Assembly (NCBI GenBank): GCA_009776625.1
Contig: WRNL01000060.1
Location: 1 to 8,698, forward strand
Source: Methanomassiliicoccaceae archaeon
GTDB lineage: Archaea; Thermoplasmatota; Thermoplasmata; Methanomassiliicoccales; Methanomethylophilaceae
Reading direction: 5' to 3'
Length of the DNA: 8,698 nt
Shown: positions 1-8,698 of the stretch, in pieces
Layout of the letters: the number at the start of each line of letters is the position of its first letter
How positions within the stretch are numbered: position 1 is the first letter of the stretch
Made by a program: the position numbers and the translations under genes
Notes under the pieces: generated by a model
Told to the model about the DNA's origin: nothing
The model's database searches: none
What the model saw: only the letters and a program-made list of their open reading frames with translations

Positions 1-1300
1 CGGCGGGCACGGGCCCGAAGGGGGACACGACGACAGGGGTGTAGCCGGCCCTCCTCGCCCTGTCGAAGTCCGCCGCCATCGCCCTGCCGTAGGGCTTGCC
101 CCCCTCGTCGTAGAACAGGGCGGCCTTCCGCGTGGGGGGCTCGTACCTCTCCGCTATCCTGGACAGGTACCTGCCGAACACCGGCCTCCCCCTGGTCTCC
201 GCCCCTGTGTAGAACAGCGCGCCGTCCCTGCTGATGGGGTCGTACCTCTCCAGGTACTCGTGGTGCCCCCCCAGCCGCCTGAGGGCGTCCAGAAGCGCGG
301 GGTGCGCCCTGCACCTGGCCTCCGCCAGCTCCCAGAGGCGGCCCTCGAGGATGTGCCTCTTGACGAGTTCCAGCTCGCCCTTGATCTGGTGGAGGTTGTG
401 CCTCGCGATGGCCCCCTCCCTCTCCTTCTTGCCCATTTTCCTGAGGTCTTCCAACGACAGGCCACGGCACGCCGGGCACCCGCAGCCGAGGGCCTGCATG
501 TCCTGCAGGCGGCACGTGCCGTCGATGAACATCATCCTGTCGTCCCTCGCGAACTTGGCGTAGGACGCCGAGTCGAAGAGGTCGCACCCCATCAGCGCGG
601 CGAGGGCGAGCACCATGGGGTGCCCGGCGCCGAAGAGGTGCACCGGCCTGCTCGGGTCGAGCCCTTTCTTCGACGCTATCACCACGTCGACCAGCTCGAG
701 GTACCTGTACTGCTCCATCAGGGGGACCACGCCCCCTATGGGGTGGACATCCACGTCCATGCCGGCCATGCTCCTGGCGCAGGCCTCCCTCAGGTCGGGG
801 AACACCGACCCCTGGACCACCCCGTTGATCATCATCCCGCCCTTGATCGCGCAGGCCTCCCGCGTCCTCTCGAGCGTCACCTCTATGGACCTCGCCGTCT
901 GCTCCCTCGTCCAGTACGGCTCGGTGAACACGTCGAGGACAGTGCCGATATCTGCCCCGATGCTCCTCTGAAACCCGACCATCTCCTCGTTGGTGGCCCC
1001 GACATCGCCGTACATGTGGCTCTGGAACGTCCCGGAGTCGGTCATTATCACCCCTGGGAACCCCAGCATCTCGTGCAGCCCCGACTCCAGCGCCGCCGCT
1101 TTGAGGTCCGGCGTGTTCTTTATGATGTAGGAGTTCGTTATTATGGCGTCGAATCCGAACCCGTCGTGGAGCTCGCTCGGGGGCACAGTGCGTATCTTGG
1201 GGTTCACCACCGGGAGCAGCGCAGGGGTATCCAGCGTCCCCGACGGGGTCTGGAGCCTGCCTATCCTGGCGAGCCCGTCCCTTCTTATGATCTCGAACAT
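1..1300 (-). CDS. tgtA: Archaeosine tRNA-guanine transglycosylase (partial, 3' end off window)
   Basis: Archaeal TGT exchanges guanine at position 15 in the D-loop of tRNA for preQ0, the first step of archaeosine formation. The 433 visible codons start MFEIIRRDGLARIG and read straight off the left edge. The TGT barrel is clear: ITNSYII (about 54-60), TDSGTFQ (87-93, Asp88 matching the conserved general acid/base Asp), HPIGGVVPL (186-194), HLFGAGHP (221-228) and LFDSASYA (241-248, Asp243 matching the nucleophile). The zinc site is complete: Cys273, Cys275, Cys278 and His301. Residues from about 310 on belong to the archaeal C-terminal extension; any PUA domain would lie beyond the edge. I chose the ATG at 1298-1300 because archaeal homologues begin near this FEI motif. 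An in-frame TTG at 1322-1324, directly abutting the upstream stop, would add eight residues. It lies 24 bases downstream of the DUF2703-like gene with no visible promoter between them, so the two are probably cotranscribed. Confidence 0.95.
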   Translation of the reverse strand, partial: MFEIIRRDGLARIGRLQTPSGTLDTPALLPVVNPKIRTVPPSELHDGFGFDAIITNSYIIKNTPDLKAAALESGLHEMLGFPGVIMTDSGTFQSHMYGDVGATNEEMVGFQRSIGADIGTVLDVFTEPYWTREQTARSIEVTLERTREACAIKGGMMINGVVQGSVFPDLREACARSMAGMDVDVHPIGGVVPLMEQYRYLELVDVVIASKKGLDPSRPVHLFGAGHPMVLALAALMGCDLFDSASYAKFARDDRMMFIDGTCRLQDMQALGCGCPACRGLSLEDLRKMGKKEREGAIARHNLHQIKGELELVKRHILEGRLWELAEARCRAHPALLDALRRLGGHHEYLERYDPISRDGALFYTGAETRGRPVFGRYLSRIAERYEPPTRKAALFYDEGGKPYGRAMAADFDRARRAGYTPVVVSPFGPVPA

Positions 1301-1324
1301 CAGGCGGTAGATATGGTCGCCCAA

Positions 1325-1720
1325 TTAAAGGGTTCTGTCCCCCAGGACGTCCGCATAGGCCTTCGACACGGCGTTCTTGACCAGGACATCGGGTATGTCC
1401 TCTATGACGCCCCTGTTCCATTCAAGTATCGGGCGGCCGAAGCTCACGATGCTCACCTTCCCGTGGTCGCAGGCGTCGTCCGAGTCGAGCATCTTTATAT
1501 CCAGCCCGGCGAGGATGTCGGTTATGCTCTTGCCGTTGACGAACACCATGTTCGGCCCCTCCCCCTCGGAGACGGTCAGCTTCGCGGATATGTCCGACCT
1601 CAGCATCTCGTCCACGAGCCCTTTGAGGTAGTCCGACATCTCCTCCACCGACTGCCGCCTCAGGTTGTCGTCCTCGGGGGGCTCGGACGAATGCCTGTAC
1701 TCTATGTCGATCATGGCCAT
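1325..1720 (-). CDS. DUF2703-like small protein, thioredoxin-like family without its usual cysteines
   Basis: This is an acidic 131-residue soluble protein with no signal peptide or membrane segment. From memory of the family, its layout resembles DUF2703 (thioredoxin-like) proteins: an opening strand IDIEYRH (4-10), a helix around 23-40, then NMVFVNGKSITDIL (57-70), a short polar loop with the only cysteine (Cys84), a second strand pair around 88-100, and a C-terminal helix starting EDIPDVLVKNAV (107-118). Typical members carry a Cys-x-x-Cys soon after the first strand and more cysteines in the loop. Here the first site reads DNLRRQ and only one loop cysteine remains, so redox or metal chemistry as in the family is doubtful. 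It is the first gene of a likely two-gene unit with tgtA. The start ATG at 1718-1720 follows a TATA-like box by about 25 bases; a second ATG two codons later is possible. The family assignment is tentative and the function is unknown. Confidence 0.7.
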   Translation of the reverse strand: MAMIDIEYRHSSEPPEDDNLRRQSVEEMSDYLKGLVDEMLRSDISAKLTVSEGEGPNMVFVNGKSITDILAGLDIKMLDSDDACDHGKVSIVSFGRPILEWNRGVIEDIPDVLVKNAVSKAYADVLGDRTL

Positions 1721-1741
1721 ATGGCATAATCGGGTTCATGG

Positions 1742-1748
1742 GTTAAAG
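1742..1748 (-). promoter_or_regulatory. Candidate TATA box for the DUF2703-like/tgtA unit
   Basis: On the minus strand the sequence reads CTTTAAC, 22-28 bases upstream of the ATG at 1720. This spacing would put transcription start at or next to the start codon, giving a leaderless or nearly leaderless message, which is common in archaea. No Shine-Dalgarno sequence is seen before this ATG, in agreement with that. The box is a weak match to TTTATA, so the call is tentative. Confidence 0.35.
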
Positions 1749-1750
1749 CG

Positions 1751-1769
1751 TTGACGCATTGACGCAATG
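1751..1769. repeat. Tandem TTGACGCA repeat overlapping a short palindrome
   Basis: TTGACGCA occurs twice back to back (1751-1758 and 1759-1766). Overlapping it is the palindrome CATTG-ACG-CAATG (1757-1769). The element sits between two diverging genes, immediately upstream of the minus-strand TATA-like box and about 55 bases upstream of the plus-strand one. This position would suit a regulator-binding site acting on one or both genes. No regulator is identified; operator function is an inference from position and symmetry. Confidence 0.4.
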
Positions 1770-1778
1770 AGGCGTTGG

Positions 1779-1809
1779 GCCCCTGCGACGGCTGGACGTG
1801 AGCAGGGGC
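1779..1809. repeat. 8-bp perfect inverted repeat in the divergent promoter region
   Basis: GCCCCTGC (1779-1786) and GCAGGGGC (1802-1809) are perfect reverse complements separated by 15 bases. The right arm ends about 15 bases before the TATA-like box of the downstream exported protein. It could be an operator or a hairpin, but in GC-rich DNA an 8-bp repeat can arise by chance. Confidence 0.35.
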
Positions 1810-1824
1810 GTGGCCAGACGATAG

Positions 1825-1832
1825 CATTATAT
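1825..1832 (+). promoter_or_regulatory. Candidate TATA box for the transglutaminase-like protein gene
   Basis: CATTATAT is the only AT-rich octamer in a GC-rich spacer. It would place transcription start near 1855, about 20 bases before the ATG at 1875. No other in-frame start codon lies between the box and that ATG, so the promoter supports the start chosen for the gene. Confidence 0.5.
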
Positions 1833-1874
1833 GAGCGGCACAGCCCTCATCGGTACGGTTCGGGTCGGGTCGCC

Positions 1875-3125
1875 ATGGCGCTGTCTTCATCTGGAAAAAT
1901 CCTGTTGGCCGTATCGGTCGCCGCCGTCGCATGCGCCGTCGTCGGCGCATCGGTCCTGGCGAACGAGGAGGGCCTGTTCGACAACGGGCCCTACACGGTC
2001 GCCGTCGTGTCCGACAACCCCTCCTGGGGGTCCGTGTCAGGGGGCGGGGTGTTCGAGAAGGGCGGCTACGCCCTCCTGTCGGCAACGCCGCAATACGGCT
2101 TCGAGTTCTCCGGATGGTACTCCGACGGGAGGCTCGTGTCAAGCGACAAGCAGACGACCCAGACGATCACCAAGGACATCACCTTCGAGGGCAGGTTCAG
2201 GCTGATCCACGACGCGTCCTTCACCGTCACGCCGGCCGCCGCCAAGTCGCCGGTGTCGGTCACCATGACATCGACCTACAACGTCGAGGTGAGCCAGCGG
2301 GCATGGGTCGTGGAGGACCTGCTGACGGGGGAGAAGCTGACCAACACGGCTGCCTCAGGGGGGAGCTATAGCTCGGTCTCCCTCAGCGTGACCAAGGGGA
2401 GGGCGCTGTCCATCACCCATACGGTGACGTACTCCGACGGGCAGAAAGCGACGAGCAACGTCGTGAAGGTGGTCGACGAGGATGTCGCCAAGCACTTCGC
2501 CTGGAGGTACCAGAAGGCCTCCTGGTACTCTTTCATAACCAACCTGCTCAGCATAAACAACGGCTCTGCGACGATGGACGTCCGGCTGTCCTTCGCGTGG
2601 TACTACGGCGCGTTGACCTCATCGGTTCCAAGAGGGAACGGCTTCAGCACGATCGACAGCTATGTGACGTACAACGACCCTGTCATCAGGAACATCGCGT
2701 ATTACCTACAGAGCAACACGTCGGGCATGAGCGACATAGACCGCGCCGATTTCGTCCTGAAGTTCGTCCAGAGCCTTCCGTACCAGTACGATATCGACGG
2801 CAAGGGCAAAACAGAGTATTGGAAACTACCGGCGGAAACCTTATGGGAAGGCAGGGGCGACTGCGAGGACCACGCTTTCCTGTATGCGTCTTTGATGAAA
2901 GCGATGGGCTACAGGGTGGTGCTGCACCACGTTTATGTCTATGGGGAGGGGCATTTGGCGGTAGGCGTGTCTGTGACGGGGGGCAGCGGGACCTACACGA
3001 ACGTGAACGGCGTGAGATACTATTACTGCGAGGCTACTGCCACGGATTCAGCGGGCTGGTTCGATCGTGCGGATGTGGGGTATATGCCGCCTGGAACTGT
3101 GATCTATAGAACATACACTGTATGA
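1875..3125 (+). CDS. Exported transglutaminase-like protein with InlB-type repeat
   Basis: This 416-residue protein probably acts outside the cell, tethered by an N-terminal segment. Residues 7-29 are hydrophobic after a short KILL start and could be a signal peptide or uncleaved anchor. Residues 39-108 resemble a divergent InlB B-repeat, with YTVAV, GSVSGGG and FSGWYSDG as landmarks. Residues about 114-199 look like an Ig/PKD-type beta domain (STYNVEVSQRAW, THTVTYSDG). The C-terminal part is a transglutaminase-like cysteine peptidase fold: WEGRGDCEDHAFLYASLMKA gives the nucleophile Cys330, GEGHLAVGV gives His360, and YYYCEAT gives Glu386 as the likely third triad member. The triad therefore looks intact. 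Such enzymes may cross-link, cleave or deamidate proteins; the substrate is not evident. Two N-glycosylation sequons (NGS, NTS) fit an exterior location. A longer reading from 1767 exists, but its extra codons precede the TATA-like box, so ATG 1875 is preferred. Confidence 0.85.
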   Translation: MALSSSGKILLAVSVAAVACAVVGASVLANEEGLFDNGPYTVAVVSDNPSWGSVSGGGVFEKGGYALLSATPQYGFEFSGWYSDGRLVSSDKQTTQTITKDITFEGRFRLIHDASFTVTPAAAKSPVSVTMTSTYNVEVSQRAWVVEDLLTGEKLTNTAASGGSYSSVSLSVTKGRALSITHTVTYSDGQKATSNVVKVVDEDVAKHFAWRYQKASWYSFITNLLSINNGSATMDVRLSFAWYYGALTSSVPRGNGFSTIDSYVTYNDPVIRNIAYYLQSNTSGMSDIDRADFVLKFVQSLPYQYDIDGKGKTEYWKLPAETLWEGRGDCEDHAFLYASLMKAMGYRVVLHHVYVYGEGHLAVGVSVTGGSGTYTNVNGVRYYYCEATATDSAGWFDRADVGYMPPGTVIYRTYTV

Positions 3126-3130
3126 ACATG

Positions 3131-3149
3131 ACGCTTGGCTACGCTTGGC
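3131..3149. repeat. Short tandem repeat ACGCTTGGC, period 10
   Basis: ACGCTTGGC occurs at 3131-3139 and 3141-3149, just after the stop of the transglutaminase-like gene. The spacer from 3126 to about 3243 shows nothing else recognisable: no tRNA-like fold, no C/D-box pair and no T-rich terminator. The repeat may be incidental. Confidence 0.3.
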
Positions 3150-3243
3150 GGGGCAGTGGCGGTTTGGCATGAACGGATGGGGGCGGAACCCACACCAAGG
3201 CGGCACCTGTGAGGGGCGCGTCTCAAAAGCCGTGGACTGACAC

Positions 3244-3250
3244 CTTTATC
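3244..3250 (+). promoter_or_regulatory. Candidate TATA box for pth2
   Basis: CTTTATC preceded by TGACAC resembles an archaeal TATA box with its upstream element. Counting about 30 bases from its left end puts transcription start close to 3275, where one possible ATG of pth2 lies. The message may therefore be leaderless or have a leader of about 12 bases. Confidence 0.5.
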
Positions 3251-3286
3251 ATCAACCTCTACATTCACTCCTCCATGTTCCGCATC

Positions 3287-3655
3287 ATGAGCATAAGGGA
3301 GGATGACAGCAAGATGGTCATACTGATGAGGAACGACCTCAAGATGGGCAAGGGCAAGGCCGCGGCACAGGCGGCGCACGCGGCGGTCGTCTGCGCGCTG
3401 AGCATAAAGAAGAAGGACCCGGCGGCGTTCGACCGCTGGATGCTCAGCGGCCAGACCAAGATAGTCCTGAGGGTCGACTCGGAGAGGGACCTGTTCGAGT
3501 TCAAGGCCATCGCCGACGCGCAGGGCATCAACAACGCCATAATACGCGACGCCGGGAGGACGCAGCTGGAGCCTGGGACATACACCTGCCTCGGGCTGGG
3601 CCCCGACGAGTCCTCCGCCCTGGACAAGATAACCGGCGAGCTGAAGATGTTCTGA
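3287..3655 (+). CDS. pth2: Peptidyl-tRNA hydrolase, archaeal/eukaryal type (Pth2)
   Basis: Pth2 cleaves the ester bond of peptidyl-tRNAs released early from the ribosome and so recycles tRNA; it is cytosolic. The 122-residue product is close to the usual size of about 115-120. Family hallmarks are in order: VILMRNDLKMGKGKAAAQAAHAA near the N-terminus, with the conserved Lys and His of the active-site region; a central KIVLRVDSERDLFE strand-turn; RDAGRTQLEPGTYTCLGLGP with the conserved Asp and Thr; and a C-terminal DKITGELKMF tail. ATG 3287 gives MSIREDDSKMVI. An in-frame ATG at 3275 adds four residues and lies where the TATA box would place a leaderless start, so it is a real alternative. The gene stands alone between two exported-protein genes, with its own promoter-like box; no functional link to them is evident. 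Confidence 0.95.
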   Translation: MSIREDDSKMVILMRNDLKMGKGKAAAQAAHAAVVCALSIKKKDPAAFDRWMLSGQTKIVLRVDSERDLFEFKAIADAQGINNAIIRDAGRTQLEPGTYTCLGLGPDESSALDKITGELKMF

Positions 3656-3671
3656 GGCCCTCTTGACGCGC

Positions 3672-3678
3672 TTTTATA
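3672..3678 (+). promoter_or_regulatory. Candidate TATA box for the surface protein gene
   Basis: TTTTATA is the best TATA match in the window. It would set transcription start near 3702, about 10 bases before the GTG start at 3713. It lies 17 bases after the pth2 stop codon, so the surface protein gene probably has its own transcript. TTGACGCG immediately upstream (3663-3670) recalls the TTGACGCA repeat near 1751. Confidence 0.6.
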
Positions 3679-3700
3679 CAAGCACGCAGATACCCATAGC

Positions 3701-3709
3701 GGGGGAAGG
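3701..3709 (+). promoter_or_regulatory. Ribosome binding site deciding a GTG start
   Basis: The purine run GGGGGAAGG ends three bases before GTG 3713. With the TATA box about 40 bases upstream, it supports the GTG as the true start, because the signal peptide begins immediately after it. Confidence 0.5.
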
Positions 3710-3712
3710 AAC

Positions 3713-5023
3713 GTGTTCAGTAAAAAGAGCCTGCTAGCATTGGCCAGCCTTATGGCGTTTGTCGGGACTATCGCATTCGTATCATTCAGCGGCGGCGCGG
3801 ACACGAGCGGCGTAGGCGCGGCTGGCCTGGCCGAGGCGCTGGAGGGCGCGACCGGAGGGGACGTCATCACCATGTCCGAGGACGCGACCCTCTCGAACGA
3901 CCTCACCATCAAGGCAGGGGTGACCCTGGACGATGGCGGTTTCTCCCTCTCGCTCTCCGGCAACATGACACTGGTCGTCGAGGGGGCGCTCGTCTCCTCC
4001 GGGGACCTCGATATCGGTTCCATGAGTTCGGCCATCGTGTTGAGCGGGGGGCTTGTTGCGATCGACAACGAAGGGCGCACGGCGAGCGTGACCGGGGCGT
4101 TGACGGTCCTCGAAGGCGGGACCCTCCGCATCGGCTCTAAGAAGAGCAGCGCCCTTGACTGCTCTGGGAACGGGGTGCTGACCGTCGAAGGATCCATGTC
4201 GGTGGGCGCTGGCACGTTGAACTCCACAGTGAGCATCAACACAGGTGTCGTCACTGGGAAGCTCCAGATATCCGACGGCAGCAGCTTCTATGTGCGTGTC
4301 GCCCTCACGGTGGGGGGCATCCCGACCCTCTTAGAGGAGAAGAACAGCGGCACGGCCGTGTCAGGGAAGGTGCAGCTCATGGGAACGGCATACGTGCTCG
4401 CCTACCGGGAGCCAGGCTTCGACGAGAACAACGTACGGTTCCCGACAGCCTCCACGACGTTCACCCTAAAGGGCATCGAGTACGCCAAGGAGTACAAGGA
4501 CCTGACGGGCAACAAGCCGATAGTGTTCCCGGTCACATCCTACCTCAAAGACTACGAGATAGAAAAGGACGCCCAGAAGAGAGACGTATGGACGGATTAC
4601 GACGGCAATGTGGTGACGGAGGCCTCAAACCTACAGATCGGGAGCACGAATCTCGGAGGTGCAGTGAGCCAAATCGGATACAATATCATCTTCGCAGAGG
4701 ACAAGAGCATAAGATGGGTGGTGAACGACATAGTGAAAGAGAGCTCCCTCGAAGACACCCGCTCCTACAACGAGGAGGTGAAGGTGGGCGTCAGGTCCGC
4801 GCAGGGTTACTCCGACCTGCCGACCATATTCATGAACGGCGCCCCGTTCACCCCCGGATCCACGTTCAAGGTCATGGGCGACACCTCGTTCACCACGTCC
4901 AACAACCGCCCCCCGCCGGAGGAGGACATAATCGTCCCGCTGGTGATCATAATAGCGATACTGGGCACGATCGCGGCGGCGTTCTCGGTCGCGCTCAACG
5001 AGAAGGGCAAGAGGCTGAAGTGA
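3713..5023 (+). CDS. Adhesin-like cell-surface protein with beta-helix-like region and C-terminal membrane anchor
   Basis: This 436-residue protein begins with a typical signal sequence (MFSKKSLLALASL, hydrophobic to about residue 25). Residues about 37-190 form short, regularly spaced strands rich in Gly, Ser, Leu and Val. They open with a LAEALEGATGGDVITM segment and continue with LTIKAGVTLDDGGFSLSL, the pattern seen in right-handed beta-helix surface proteins. The following 210 residues are more polar and have no family I recognise. Near the end, RPPPEED (399-405) is followed by a 23-residue hydrophobic span (406-428) and a basic tail NEKGKRLK. This indicates a type I topology with the bulk of the protein outside the cell. 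Two N-glycosylation sequons (NMT, NST) lie in the outer part. The start is GTG, backed by a ribosome binding site. Its stop codon abuts that of carB on the other strand. Adhesion is inferred from architecture only; no catalytic motif is visible. Confidence 0.8.
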   Translation: MFSKKSLLALASLMAFVGTIAFVSFSGGADTSGVGAAGLAEALEGATGGDVITMSEDATLSNDLTIKAGVTLDDGGFSLSLSGNMTLVVEGALVSSGDLDIGSMSSAIVLSGGLVAIDNEGRTASVTGALTVLEGGTLRIGSKKSSALDCSGNGVLTVEGSMSVGAGTLNSTVSINTGVVTGKLQISDGSSFYVRVALTVGGIPTLLEEKNSGTAVSGKVQLMGTAYVLAYREPGFDENNVRFPTASTTFTLKGIEYAKEYKDLTGNKPIVFPVTSYLKDYEIEKDAQKRDVWTDYDGNVVTEASNLQIGSTNLGGAVSQIGYNIIFAEDKSIRWVVNDIVKESSLEDTRSYNEEVKVGVRSAQGYSDLPTIFMNGAPFTPGSTFKVMGDTSFTTSNNRPPPEEDIIVPLVIIIAILGTIAAAFSVALNEKGKRLK

Positions 5024-8229
<3,206 letters not shown>

Positions 8230-8233
<4 letters not shown>

Positions 8234-8698
8234 GCGCTCCCCCCCTTGACCGTTTTGACGAACCTGTCGAAGGGGAGCGGCATGCCCCCCGGCGTGGGCG
8301 ACGCGGAGGGGCGGTACATCGATGTCTGCAGGGGGAGGCCCCTGTGCCTGGCCCCCTCCGCCGTGCCGTCGTTGACGTTCACCTGGTCCACGACCATGTC
8401 GTCCCCGGGGCGGTGGGGGTCCACGGCGAACCCATGGTTCTGGGACGTTATCAGCACCCTGCCTTCGTACCTCACGGGCTGGTTGCCGCCGCGGTGGCCC
8501 GCCCTCATCTTGTGGGTGGCGCCGCCCATAGCCGCGGCCACCACGAGGCCCCCGAGGCACATGCCGAACACCGGCATGAGGGGCGACAGGTCGGACACCG
8601 CCCGCGCCGCTGTCGAGAGGATGGCCGGGTGCGACGGGTCGCCGGGACCGTCGGACACGACGAGCCCTTTCACCTTATGGGCGGATATCACGTCCGCC
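8230..8698 (-). CDS. carA: Carbamoyl-phosphate synthetase small subunit (partial, 5' end off window), glutaminase site altered
   Basis: CarA normally hydrolyses glutamine and passes ammonia to CarB. About 155 C-terminal residues are visible, covering most of the class I amidotransferase domain; the N-terminal part lies past the right edge. Family landmarks are GLVVSDGPGDP, VFGMCLGG, GHRGGNQPV, ITSQNHGFAVD, VNDGTAEGARHRGLP and a closing FDRFV. The nucleophile Cys is present (codon 8557-8559). The usual elbow CLGHQ reads CLGGL, so the glutamine-contacting Gln is Leu (codon 8545-8547). The usual YHPEASPGP reads YRPSASPTP: the catalytic His is Arg (codon 8311-8313) and the catalytic Glu is Ser (codon 8305-8307). 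The frame is open and the flanks are conserved, so this is substitution, not a frameshift. The subunit probably cannot hydrolyse glutamine. It may serve as a structural partner in an ammonia-dependent enzyme. It is encoded just before carB, overlapping it by four bases. Confidence 0.9.
8231..8245 (-). promoter_or_regulatory. Ribosome binding site and TTG start of carB inside carA
   Basis: On the minus strand a G-rich run ending GGGGAG stands three bases before TTG 8233. The TTG shares two bases with the carA stop TGA, giving TTGA at 8230-8233. This arrangement points to translational coupling, with ribosomes ending carA restarting on carB. No ATG or GTG fits better: the first downstream ATG (8207-8209) would begin within the first strand of the ATP-grasp fold. 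Confidence 0.6.

Noticed and set aside
260..1729. Long plus-strand open frame of 489 codons opposite tgtA and the DUF2703-like gene
   Set aside because: It is antisense to two well-supported genes, is rich in His, Arg, Val and Pro with no recognisable motif, and reflects GC-rich codon use on the other strand.
3150..3243. Possible small RNA or tRNA in the spacer before pth2
   Set aside because: No GTTCGAATCC-like T-arm, cloverleaf or paired C and D boxes can be seen.
3265..4254. Minus-strand open frame of 329 codons
   Set aside because: It lies antisense to pth2 and the surface protein gene and is Ser/Pro/Thr-rich with no motif; both plus-strand genes are well supported.
8280..8345. Frameshift as the explanation for the odd CarA C-terminus
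   Set aside because: The same frame retains VNDGTAEG before and FDRFV after the altered segment, with the Y-P-ASP-P framework in register, and the other frames give no HPEASPGP match. This fits point substitutions.
8234..8560. N-terminal extension of carB to an ATG at 8560, which would add 109 residues
   Set aside because: The extra residues are an out-of-frame reading of the carA end. CarB family length and the ribosome binding site support the TTG at 8233.

Overview
The window (about 8.7 kb, GC-rich) comes from an archaeon. The evidence is an archaeosine-type tRNA-guanine transglycosylase (TgtA), an archaeal/eukaryal-type peptidyl-tRNA hydrolase (Pth2), TTTATA-like TATA boxes about 25-30 bases before start codons, and use of GTG and TTG starts. 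The GC content, the secreted adhesin-like proteins and a DUF2703-like protein would fit a methanogen-related Thermoplasmatota lineage such as Methanomassiliicoccales. That placement is an inference from general impression, not a measured result.

Layout. (1) Positions 1-1720, minus strand: a small DUF2703-like protein followed 24 bases later by tgtA, which runs off the left edge. (2) Positions 1721-1874: a divergent intergenic region with candidate TATA boxes facing both ways, a tandem TTGACGCA repeat, a short palindrome and an 8-bp inverted repeat. (3) Positions 1875-5023, plus strand: a membrane-anchored exported protein with an InlB-like repeat and a transglutaminase-like domain; then pth2; then a surface protein with an N-terminal signal, a beta-helix-like region and a C-terminal membrane anchor. 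Each of these three has its own candidate TATA box. (4) Positions 5024-8698, minus strand: carB (complete) and carA (C-terminal part, cut by the right edge), the two subunits of carbamoyl-phosphate synthetase. They overlap by four bases (TTGA) and are very likely translationally coupled. carB converges on the surface-protein gene with no spacer: the two stop codons abut as TGATCA.

How the genes relate. carAB supplies carbamoyl phosphate for pyrimidine and arginine synthesis. tgtA (archaeosine modification of tRNA) and pth2 (recycling of peptidyl-tRNA) are translation-related housekeeping genes. The two exported proteins look like accessory cell-surface functions placed among housekeeping genes.

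The most striking observation is in carA. The class I glutamine amidotransferase domain keeps the nucleophile cysteine, but the catalytic His and Glu are replaced in frame by Arg and Ser, and the Gln that follows the nucleophile elbow is Leu. This suggests a carbamoyl-phosphate synthetase that no longer uses glutamine and takes free ammonia or another nitrogen donor. carB also carries an unusual substitution in a normally very conserved stretch of its first ATP-grasp half.
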